DNA from: Orobanche coerulescens
Lineage: Eukaryota; Streptophyta; Magnoliopsida; Lamiales; Orobanchaceae
NCBI GenBank assembly: GCA_033398695.1
Contig: CM065801.1
Location: 53,330,358 to 53,394,357, forward strand
Direction of reading: 5' to 3'
Length of the DNA stretch: 64,000 bases
Position 1 is the first letter of the stretch. Every line of letters starts with the position of its first letter. Below are positions 12,545 to 22,165 of this stretch, piece by piece. The notes under the pieces were generated by a model. That model was not told where the DNA came from, searched no databases, and worked only from the letters and a program-made list of their open reading frames with translations. Position numbers and translations under genes: made by a program.

Positions 12545-12663
12545 GGGGGCGTTTGGTTCGTCGGATTCCGATGTAATTGGAATGGTCGATTCCATTGACT
12601 GAATTCCATTGTGATGTTTGGTTACCTAAGGAATGGAATTGAAATCTCAACATTCCTTCAAAT
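12545..12663 (+). mobile_element. MITE-like fragment interrupted by the SINE
   Basis: GGGGGCGTTTGGTTCGTCGG begins a stretch rich in 'ggaatggaatt' and 'ccattcc'. This is the look of common plant non-autonomous TIR elements. Its sequence resumes after the SINE at 22166 with 'cttctcaaaatggatggaattgaa'-type sequence. I could not find the far inverted end. Confidence 0.45.
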
Positions 12664-12751
12664 AAGGATTTGATCATTCGTCCGCATGGGCAGCTCAAGT
12701 GGTTTGTGGGTGGCAGATTGCTACAAGGACGCAGGTTCGAGTCCTGGCAGC

Positions 12752-15160
12752 TGTAATACCCGGTTGTAATTCAGTCATTATCATTCAGTATTTATCATTC
12801 AATAATTGTCACCCAGTATTTTTCACTCATTTATGATCATTTGTCACTCATATTCAATCATTGTATTCATCGTTCAGAGTAATTGTATCGTCATTCATCA
12901 TCAATCTAGTTGGAGAATCGTGCGGTATTTACCATCGTTATCATTTCATAGTGTGCTGTGTGTGAGGAGTAGCGCACGCTACGTACTCTCTTTAGCGTGC
13001 GCTAATTGAATACTGGTAGCGCACGCCACCTCTCAACACTAGCGCACGCTAGTGTAGTTGAGCAAGCAGTCCAGAAGGCACTGGACTGCAGTTGGGATTG
13101 TAGGTAGCGCACGCTACGAATGGTAAGTAGCGCGCGCTAGTGAGCCGGAGTAGCGCACGCTATGCAGTCAGTGTAGCGCGCGCTAAGGTCGGATCAGGTT
13201 GAGTCCAGTGGCTACTGGACTGAATTGAATTTATTCATAGCGCACGCTAAGAGTGGTTTTTAGTGTACGCAAATGGTGTAGTAGCGCACGCTAATCGTTG
13301 GTTGTAGCGCACGCTACCGAGATCGAATCGAGGACGAAGGTTACGGACTCCATCTCGGGCATCAGATAATTCGTTAGCGCACGCTAACATTTTGGGGTTA
13401 GCGCACGCTAAGTGCATAGCCGTAGCGCACGCTACAAAAAGGTACGTAGCGCGCGCTACCGTTTCCGGACAGTGGGTACTGGACTACCCAAAATACCCAT
13501 TAGCGCACGCTACGCTCAAGAGCTAGCGCACGCTAAACTGGAGTGACTATAAATAGGACAATGCATTCCATTTCGTCATTTCTTCATCTCACTTCACTCC
13601 TTCGGCGGTTTTGGGCGATTTCGGGTGATTTGGAGAGTATTCTTCGAGGTGTAATCATCAATCATCATCTTCAAGCTCATCATTCGGATTAATCATCATT
13701 TCATCATCTTCATCACATCAAATCAAAGGTATTAATCTCTTGGATCTAGGAACTCGGACTTTTGGGTTTTCCTTCCGATTTTCTTCGTTTAAGCTTGGAT
13801 TGTTGTTGGAATATGTTAGATATGGATTATCTATCTTGGATAAATATATTCCTACGGATTTATTGGCTATTTTGGGGATTTATATCAAGAACCCTTGGGA
13901 TTGACTTCGGTTAATTTGGGGATTTCCGATTGACGTTGTTGTAATATTGAATTGTGGATTCCTATGGGATTATTGATATCATTGAAAGTGTTTTGATGGT
14001 TTGAAATACTCATCTTGGAGTTGGTTTCGATATATTCGAGTTTGGATATTGTTGTATCGACGTTTGAGTCGGTTATGATCGTATTTGATTCGCGTAATGA
14101 TCGAATTATTGGTAATTGTGTTATTCAAGGTTGTTCGAGCGACCGACATTTCATTTAGGACGTTGTTCGTGGACGGACATTCTTCATCGGTGTTGTGTAA
14201 GTTAATTCTTACTCAGTTAAAAGGATATTCATTCCTTTCGTTATTGTTCATTCATAATCATAATTCATTCATAAAGCACTAACCGTATTGAAACTTGTAA
14301 TTATCACTTCATTACTTTATTCACGAGGAACGACGGTTTCAATTATTTCATTGAGCTATCATTCATTTCACTGTCATTTCATCTCGGTGAGTCATTATTG
14401 ATTTTGATGTCACTTTTGTTATATCGTGGCATTCCGGGTCGCACTGGCATGCCGGTTGGTATGTGTAGGATTTTCATGTCGGGCACATTTAAGTCGTGTG
14501 TTGGTTGGTGGCCTCACATTGGACTGTGCACACGAGTTGATGGCTTCGCGAGACTGATTAGGTACAAGACCACACGTGTATTCGATCGATACTCGTTGGT
14601 GGCTTGTACACGGACACATTTCCATCCCGGACGTAGTGTGGCGCCATTCCTTTGAGCCATACCGTTAGTTGATTCATATAGCATGTTTGATTGCGTATGT
14701 TTCGACAAGATATTTCATAACTTCAGATATATCATGATTGTGTATTTTCAACCCTTGAGGATTGTTGTTCTGTGTAACTGACCCCGTTGGGGGATATTGT
14801 TTTTCAGGTCATGGAAAAGCAAAAGCACGGGGAGAGCACGTCGACGGAGAGGAGTCCCAATGATACTAGTAGGGGGCCCAGTCTTTTCAGTCATTTATGT
14901 TTTCTTCATTTATTCCGCTGCAGACATTCCGCTTGAATACTCATTTCACTCAGTGTTGTATATTTTGTCTCCATATAAAATATACATGTATTCTGTATTA
15001 TCCTGGGTGTGTTGTATGAAACTCCTCATCGGAGTAATTGATGTTGTAATGTGGTTCGGTACTACATTTACCCTGTGTAATTCATTCATTTTCATTCGCC
15101 TGGTGGGTCCCAGTCGGGGGTCCACGGCACTGTAATATCTGCCTAGTTTGGGGTGTTACA
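12752..15160 (+). repeat. LTR-RT1 5' LTR
   Basis: It starts TGTAATACCCGG and ends TTTGGGGTGTTACA. U3 holds 18 palindromic 12-mers (12970-13535) and a TATA box (TATAAATA, 13548-13555). The downstream part holds the GACCCC/GGGGG hairpin (14780-14793) and the U5 block GGTGGGTCCC / GGGGTCCACGG. Confidence 0.95.
12970..13555 (+). promoter_or_regulatory. LTR-RT1 U3: quartets of 12-bp palindromes leading to a TATA box
   Basis: Copies of TAGCGYRCGCTA start at 12970, 12993, 13017, 13040; 13105, 13128, 13151, 13174; 13238, 13261, 13282, 13305; 13375, 13399, 13423, 13447; 13501, 13524. Within groups the spacing is 21-24 bp, and groups repeat every 126-137 bp. The last copy is 24 bp upstream of TATAAATA (13548), so TATA sits in phase. 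At least two inter-group spacers hold an inverted repeat of the form AGTCCAG-N6-CTGGACT (13067-13088, 13202-13221). The role as an enhancer is inferred from position. The same array is at 19787-20353 in the 3' LTR. Confidence 0.85.
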
Positions 15161-15164
15161 GAGT

Positions 15165-15176
15165 TGGTATCAGAGC
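15165..15176 (+). other. LTR-RT1 primer binding site
   Basis: TGGTATCAGAGC lies four bases after the 5' LTR. It is complementary to the 3' end of plant initiator tRNA-Met. It is the only one of four such sites in the window with an intact CAG. Confidence 0.92.
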
Positions 15177-15648
15177 GTGGTTTTGAATACCTCCTTCCAA
15201 GTCATGTCTCATTTGAAATTATCGTCATCGGACTAGTATCATTGGACTTTCGCGTCACGTGTGACCTGTGCAAATGCCGAGCCAATCAGACCAAGAATTG
15301 TTAGATTTCTAACGCCATGGTATAATTTATGGCAATAATCATTCATTCATAATTCATCAGTTAACAATCCTCATTCATCATTTTCAATTGTGATCAAGTC
15401 GATCATGTTAATTCATTAATCACTCATTTCATTTCATTGTTCAGTTATTGATCTTGAGGATCATATCATTAATCTTGTTAAATTGTTCAAGATAATCATA
15501 TCAAGGATTTCATTAGACAATCACGTCATTTCAGTTGATCATTCATGTAATCGTTGTATTTGAGCGTGTATGCTCATCTTCATCATTTCATAATATAATG
15601 TGATACTCATGCGAGGTATATAATCATCATACGACTTTCCACTTCAGT

Positions 15649-16798
15649 ATGGAAAGGGCTGGCAGAGGACGCGGGGGAAGAGGCCGTAGTGCAGGCCGGA
15701 ACTCGAGAGCTCGTATAAATACACGCGTGAATGCTAGAAATAATGCTAACTCATCGATCAGTGATGCTGCCACTCATTCACCTGGACGTAATAATTCACT
15801 ATCAGGGAGCCGTACCCGGGATACAGCTCAGTCAGAGGGTGTTCGGGTTGACCCACTCGCTTTTATGCAGGGCATGATGGCCCAAATGACTCAGATGGCA
15901 CAATTAATGGAGATGATGCATAACTCCACTACTCAAAATCAACAGGCTCCTCCGCCGCCACCTCAGAGGCAAGAGAGGGGTGTAAGAAGTATCATTGGCG
16001 ATATCTCTTGCCAGCGACCACCTACCTTTGAGGGCTCATCTGAGCCGGTGGATATTGTTCATTGGCTTGAGCATTTCGAGAAGTTATTTGCTATGATGGA
16101 TTGCCCTGAAGGGCATAAAGTTTCAGTTGTGGCCTACTATCTTGGTAAGAGTGCTCATTCATGGTGGTTATCGTTGAAGCCCACCGACGGATCATGTACT
16201 TGGGATCAGTTCAAAACTCTCATGATGGAGAGGTATTATCCAGCCCCACTCAGGGAGGCTAAATTGTCGGAATTACTCACTCCCGACGACGATGTTCTCG
16301 CCATCGCCGAAAAATTTCAGGAACTTCTTCCGTTAGCCTCATCTATCATTCACTCTGAGGCAGACAAGATCAAGTATTTCAGCAAGAGGCTGAAACCTCG
16401 TATGCGGCTACAGTTGCTTAATCATAATTGTACCACTCTGGACGAGTTCATTGAGAAAGCTCTTACTTACGAGCTTACTGCTAAGGAAATTGCTAAGCAA
16501 CAACCCTCATCAGCTGGCAAGAAGTCTAAGAACCGTAATCAGTCTGACGGCAGTCAGGCCACTTTCAAGAAACCACGTGCAGGCTCTACTTTTTCTGAGC
16601 GACCTCCTATGGCGCCTAACCTATTTCAACTGTGAAGAACAGGGTCATTTCAGCACCAAGTGTCCGAAGCAGACTGTCACGTGCCACAACTGTGGGATTG
16701 CTGGGCATAGAGCCCGTTTTTGTCGTAGGGACTCTAAACCCACTCCGGCGTCATCTCAGGCCCCAGGACATTCAGCGGTGCAGAATCAGGCCACTTAG
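15649..16798 (+). pseudogene. LTR-RT1 gag (capsid/nucleocapsid), frameshifted
   Basis: The Met at 15649 opens an arginine/glycine-rich N-terminus, typical of Tekay-type Gag. A Gly/Gln/Met-rich linker and the retrotransposon Gag core follow, with residues about 120-270 containing HWLEHFEKLF and WWLSLKP. The frame ends at 16635, just before the nucleocapsid. The zinc knuckles continue in another frame at about 16618-16725. The first has lost its leading Cys (Tyr instead) and the second is intact CX2CX4HX4C. Gag normally packages element RNA into cytoplasmic particles. One frameshift separates core and knuckles. Confidence 0.88.
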
Positions 16799-16897
16799 TC
16801 AGCGTTGTTAAAGGCAGCGAGAGCTAATAAAGGCGGAGCCAAGAGCTATCAGACGGGAGCGTCCGGTTCGGGGGCCGGCAAGCCCTGAATTTATGAG

Positions 16898-17350
16898 ATG
16901 AAGAAGACCGACGATCCAGAGGCCCGGATGATATTAGGTACACTCGATATTCTATCTCAACCTGTGTGTGCCCTTTTTGATACTGGTGCATCGCATTCAT
17001 TCATTTTCGAGTCATGTTTGAGTAGACTACGTCTGGGTAGTGCTACTAGTTGTGAGCCTTATGTCATTGGTCTACCTGACAGTAGAAGAATTATCGGAAA
17101 TCATGAGATTTAGAATTGTCCGATTCAGCTTCATGGCCGTGTATGGCTAGCAGACCTAATCGTGGTAGATTTACCGAGAGACGACGTCATTCAGGTATTA
17201 TTTGGATGGATCGTCATGATGCCATCATTAGTATCCGTAAGCGTATGGTCACTATCATTTCAAACGATGGGGTTGAATGTGTTGTTCAGGGAGGTAATCC
17301 CGGCTATTCTGGTAAAGTCATTAATTTGATGAGAGCAGTGAGATTACTCA
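16898..17350 (+). pseudogene. LTR-RT1 aspartic protease fragment
   Basis: The active-site motif LFDTGASHSF (D-T-G) is visible near 16975-17004, followed by CEPYVIGLPD. A stop at 17111-17113 breaks the frame, and the remainder (flap and C-terminal half) continues in other frames to about 17350. The protease would process Gag-Pol in the particle. A stop also separates it from gag, beyond the frameshift in gag itself. Confidence 0.8.
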
Positions 17351-17352
17351 GT

Positions 17353-19533
17353 CAGGGAGTTCGTGTCGATCCTCAGAAGACAGAGGCTATTCGATATTGG
17401 CTACCTCCGAAGAATGTTAAGGAAATCCGAAGTTTCCTCGGATTAGCGGGTTATTATCGGCGATTTATGGAGGGATTTTCTAAAATCGCTCAACCCATAA
17501 CGAACCTTTTACGGAAGGATAAGAAATACACGTGGTCCGACGCATGTCAACAGAGTTTTGAGGAACTCAAGAGCCGGTTAACTTCAGCACCTGTCCTTTC
17601 TTTACCGCAAGGGACGGAGGGATTTGTGGTTTATAGTGATGCGTCCGGACAGGGTCTCGAATGTGTACTCATGCAGAACGGGAAAGTTAGTGCTTATGCT
17701 TCACGGCAATTGAGACCTTACGAGGTTAATTATCCGACCCACGACCTGGAGCTAGCAGCCATGGTGTTCGCATTGAAGATTTGTCGTCATTATCTTTATG
17801 GCGTTACCTGTCAGATATTCACCGATCATAAGAGTTTAAAGTATATATTTACTCAGAAGGAGTTAAATATGCGACAGAGACGGTGGTTGGAACTAATCAA
17901 AGATTATGATATCGAGATCCTTTACCACCCGGGCAAGGCGAACGTTGTCGCCGACGCCTTGAGTCGTAAGTCCGTTCAGGAGCAGATGCTTGCTCGATTA
18001 ACAGTTCAGAAGGAACTTCAGCAGGAATTTCTGAGACCCGAGATCGAGGTCTGGTTACAGCGAGTACAAGGGCAACTTTGTACGTTGGAGATTTCATCGC
18101 CACTTGGGGAGGCGATCAGGGAAAATCAGGGTGTGGAACCATTTTTGTTACGCATTCGAGAGGATGTGACTCAGGGGAAAGCCCCCGTATTTGTGGTTCA
18201 CGAGGATGGACTTCTGCGTTTTAAGAATCGGTTGTGCGTACCGGCGAATGACGAGTTGAAAAACTCGATTTTGAAAGAAGCTCATGCTACCCCTTATTCC
18301 GTTCACCCGGGGTCTAGCAAGATGTATAAAGACTTGAAACAAAATTACTGGTGGAGTAATATGAAGCGAGAAGTCGCGGAATTTGTTTCGAGATGTTTAA
18401 ACTGTCAACAAGTCAAGATAGAACATCAGCGACCGGCGGGTATGCTGAAACCTCTCTCTATTCCAGAGTGGAAGTGGGAGGATATTTCTATGGACTTCAT
18501 CACGAGTTTGCCGACGAGTCGTCGTGGCATGAACACAATCTGGGTAATTGTGGATCGCCTAACTAAATCAGCTCATTTCCTTGAGATTAAGGATACGTGG
18601 GGTCCCGAGAGACTTGCCCAGTTATTTATCAAAGAGATAGTGAGATTGCACGGTACTCCTAAAAGTATCGTTTCCGATCGTGACGGACGATTCGTGTCTC
18701 ATTTTTGGAAATCAGTTCATCGTGCTATGGGAACTCAACTTAATCTCAGTACAACTTTTCATCCTCAGTCCGACGGACAATCAGAGAGGACTATTCAGAC
18801 TTTGGAGGACATGTTGAGAGCATGTGTCCTCGATTGGAAAGATGATTGGGAAGCCCAACTACCGTTGATCGAGTTCACGTACAATAATAGTTGGCATTCT
18901 TCGATTAAGATGGCACCTTACGAGGCCTTGTACGGTCGTCGTTGTCGATCTCCTTTGTGTTGGGATGACTTATCAGAATCAATCGGCACCGAGCCCGATA
19001 TGCTTATAGCCGCCCGTGAGAAGGTAGCTTTGATCAGGAGTCGTTTGTTGACCGCTCAGAGTCGATAGAAATCATATGCAGATAATTGTCGTCGACCGTT
19101 AGAGTTGGAGACGGGTGACCATGTTTTGGTCAAGGTATTCCCGAGTCGTGGTATCTTCCGTTTTGGGAAGAGGGGAAAGTTGAGTCTGAGATTCATTGGA
19201 CCGTTAGAGATTTTGGATCGAGTAGGCGAGTTAGCTTATCGATTGGCTTTACCTCCGGCGTTGAGCCGAATTCGTAATGTGTTTCACGTCTCTCAGTTGC
19301 GGAAGTATGTTGCCGACCCGAGTCACATACTTCAGTTCGATGAAATCGAGATCGCCGATGATCATTCATATGAGGAGCGTCCTATACGAGTTTTAGAGCG
19401 GTGAATCAAACAGTTGAGGAATAAGACGATTCCTTTGGTTAAAATTCAGTGGTCTAGACACGGAGTCGAAGAGGCTACTTGGGAAACCGAGGATAGTATG
19501 CGGGAGAGTTATCCCGAGTTGTTTGACCCTTAG
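17353..19533 (+). pseudogene. LTR-RT1 pol: RNase H, integrase, chromodomain; reverse transcriptase core deleted
   Basis: A 650-codon frame (17116-19068) runs from the protease tail straight into the region after the RT catalytic site. At 17353-17361 the pre-RT linker joins the connection domain, so the [15 protein letters not shown] and DD box are absent. RNase H is present (D near 17638, E near 17749, D near 17824). Integrase shows the HHCC zinc site (H near 18283 and 18304, C near 18394 and 18403) and D-D35-E residues near 18493, 18676 and 18784. A CAG-to-TAG stop at 19066 and a TGA at 19402 interrupt the tail. The GPF-type region and a C-terminal chromodomain with the VEEATWETED signature end at 19533. 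Chromodomains direct integration to heterochromatin (family knowledge). Confidence 0.9.
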
Positions 19534-19554
19534 TTTCAGGGCCGAAACTCTTTT

Positions 19555-19563
19555 AAGGGGGGG
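19555..19563 (+). other. LTR-RT1 polypurine tract
   Basis: AAGGGGGGG lies four bases before the 3' LTR, in the position where plus-strand DNA synthesis is primed. Confidence 0.85.
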
Positions 19564-19567
19564 TGTG

Positions 19568-21971
19568 TGTAATACCCGGTTGTAAATCAGTCATTATCAT
19601 TCAGTATTTATCATTCAGTAATTGTCACCCAGTATTTTTCACTCATTTATGATCATTTGTCACTCATATTCAATCATTGTATTCATCGTTCAAAGTAATT
19701 GTATTGTCATTCATCATCAATCTAGTTGGAGAATCATGCGGTGTTTACCATCGTTGTCATTTCATAGTGTGCTGTGTGTGAGGAGTAGCGCACGCTACGT
19801 ACTCTCTTTAGCATGCGCTAATTGAGTACTGGTAGCGCACGCCACCTCTCAACACTAGCGCACGCTAGTGTAGTTGAGCAGGCACTCCAGAAGGCACTGG
19901 ACTGCAGTTGGGATTGTAGGTAGCGCACGCTACGAATGGTAAGTAGCGCGCACTAGTGAGCCGGAGTAGCGCACGCTATGCAGTCGGTGTAGCGCGCGCT
20001 AAGGTCGGATCAGGTTGAGTCCAGTGGCTACTGGACTGAATTGAATTTATTCATAGCGCACGCTAAGAGTGGTTTTTAGCGTACGCAAATGGTGTAGTAG
20101 CGCACGCTAATCGTTGGTTGTAGCGCACGCTACCGAGATCGAATCGAGAGGACGAAAGTTACGGACTCCGATCGGGCATTAGATAATTCGTTAGCGCACG
20201 CTAACATTTTGGGGTTAGCGCACGCTAAGTGCATAGCCATAGTGCACGCTACAAAAAGGTACATAGCGCGCGCTATCGTTTCCGGACAGTGGGTACTGGA
20301 CTACCCAAAATACCCGTTAGCGCACGCTACGCACAAGAGCTAGCGCACGCTAAACTGGAGTGACTATAAATAGGACAGTGCAGCCATTTCGTCATTTCTT
20401 CATCTCACTTCACTCCTTCGGCGGTTTTGGGCGATTTCGGGCGATTTGGAGAGTATTCTTTTAGGTGTAATCATCAATCATCATCTTCAAGCTCATCATT
20501 CGGATTAATCATCATTTCATTATCTTCATCACATCAAATCAAAGGTATTAATCTCTTGGATGTAGGAACTCGGATTTTTGGGTTTTCCTTTCGATTTTCT
20601 TCGTGTAAGCTTGGATTGTTGTTGGAATATGTTAGATATGGATTATCTATCTTGGATAAATATATTCCTACGGATTTAATGGCTATTTTGGGGATTTATA
20701 TCAAGAACCCTTGGGTTGACTTCGGTTAATTTGGGGATTTCCGATTGACGTTGTTGTAATCTTGAATTGTGGATTCCTATGGGATTATTGATATCATTGA
20801 AAGTGTTTTGATGGTTTGAAATACTCATCTTGGAGTTGGTTTCGATATATTCGAGTTTGGATATTGTTGTATCAACGTTTGAGTCGGTTATGATCATATT
20901 TGATTCGCGTAATGATCGAATTATTGGTAATTATGTTATTCAAGGTTGTTCGAGCGACCGGCATTTCATTTAGGACGTTATTCGTGGACGGACATTCTTC
21001 ATCGGTGTTGTGTAAGTTAATTCTTACTCAGTTAAAAGGATATTCATTCCTTTCGTTGTTGTTCATTCATAATCATAATTCATTCATAAAGCACTAACCG
21101 TATTGAAACTTGTAATTGTCACTTCATTACTTCATTCGAGGAGCAGCGGTTCCAATTATTTCATTGAGCTATCATTCATTTCACTGTCATTTCATCTTGG
21201 TGAGTCATTATTGATTTTGATGTCACTTTTGTTATATCGTGGCATTCCGGGTCGCACTGGCGTGCCGGTTGGTATGTGTAGGATTTTCACGTCGGGCACA
21301 TTTAAGTCGTGTGTTGGTTGGTGGCCTCACATTGGACTGTGCACACGAGTTGATGGCTTCGTGAGACTGATTAGGTACAAGACCACACGTGTATTCGATC
21401 GATACTAGTTGGTGGCTTGTACACGGACACATTTCCATCCCGGACGTAGTGTGGCGCCATTCCTTTGAGCCATACCGTTAGTTGATTCATATAGCATGTT
21501 TGATTGCGTATGTTTCGATAGGATATTTCATAACTTCAGATATATCATGATTGTGTATTTTCAACACTTGAGGATTGTTGTTACGTATGGCGGCCCGTTG
21601 GGGATATTGTTTTTCAGGTCATGGCAAAGCAAAAGCACGGGGAGAGCACGTCGACGGCGAGGAGTCCCAATGATACTCGTAGGGGGCCCCAGTCTTTTCA
21701 GTCATTTATGTTTTCTTCATTTATTCCGCTGCAGACATTCCGCTTGAATACTCATTTCACTCAGTGTGGTATATTTTATCTCCATATAAAATATACATGT
21801 ATTCTGTATTATCCTGGGTGTGCTGTATGAAACTCCTCATCGGAGTAATTAATATTGTAATGTGGTTCGGTACTACATTTATCCTGTGTAATTCATTCAT
21901 TTTCATTCGTCTGGTGGGTCCCAGTCGGGGGTCCACGGTACTGTAATATCCGCCTAGTTTGGGGTGTTACA
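19568..21971 (+). repeat. LTR-RT1 3' LTR
   Basis: Nearly identical to 12752-15160 throughout, including the U3 palindrome array (19787-20353) and TATA box. Differences are scattered transitions plus a local cluster at about 21580-21600, where CTG triplets of the 5' copy appear as CG. Confidence 0.95.
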
Positions 21972-22165
21972 GCAGCCGCACTGGGGGAGTTTTATCCCTC
22001 CAATGTGGGGGATAGCTCCTTGTGGGCACCAGGCACTGTTCCTCCCACCTAGTGGACCGTTGAGTCACCATGATTTAATTCCTCCACCAACCCCTGTCGG
22101 GCCGGGGGGGTGGGGGCCCCGGGGGCGAGGGATTTCGCCTTTTTTCTACAAGGATTTGATCATTC

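Larger units (their letters stand above)
12752..21971 (+). mobile_element. LTR-RT1: Ty3 chromovirus (Tekay-like), 9.2 kb
   Basis: It has a TG...CA LTR pair (12752-15160 and 19568-21971) and a 5-bp GCAGC target duplication (12747-12751 and 21972-21976). The PBS is at 15165 and the polypurine tract at 19555-19563. Gene order is gag, protease, RNase H, integrase, chromodomain, which is Ty3 order. The LTRs are very similar but differ at scattered bases. It inserted into the SINE, hence is younger than it. Most of the reverse transcriptase is missing and the frame has stops, so it is not autonomous. Confidence 0.95.
12680..22149 (+). mobile_element. tRNA-derived SINE, split by LTR-RT1
   Basis: Excluding the LTR element and one copy of its 5-bp duplication, the SINE is 12680-12751 plus 21977-22149, about 245 bp. 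Pol III promoter boxes are visible: box A-like AGCTCAAGTGGT (12692-12703) and box B GGTTCGAGTCC (12734-12744). The tail ends in a T-run and 'tttttctac'. Perfect 16-bp duplications AAGGATTTGATCATTC flank it (12664-12679 and 22150-22165). The body lacks a tRNA fold beyond the boxes. The layout matches plant SINEs with T-rich 3' ends. Confidence 0.85.

Noticed and set aside
12692..12745. A tRNA gene
   Set aside because: Box A and box B are present, but acceptor and anticodon stems do not fold as a tRNA, and the unit has SINE length, T-tail and 16-bp target duplications.
12970..13535. Regularly spaced short repeats resembling a CRISPR array
   Set aside because: Repeats are 12 bp, palindromic, with 11-bp gaps, lie in LTR promoters of a plant genome and have no cas genes; spacers are repeated between LTR copies.
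14398..15135. ORFs in the LTR-RT1 LTRs (also 21103-21946)
   Set aside because: They lie in LTR leader/U5, are repeated in both LTRs with frame changes and have no domain.
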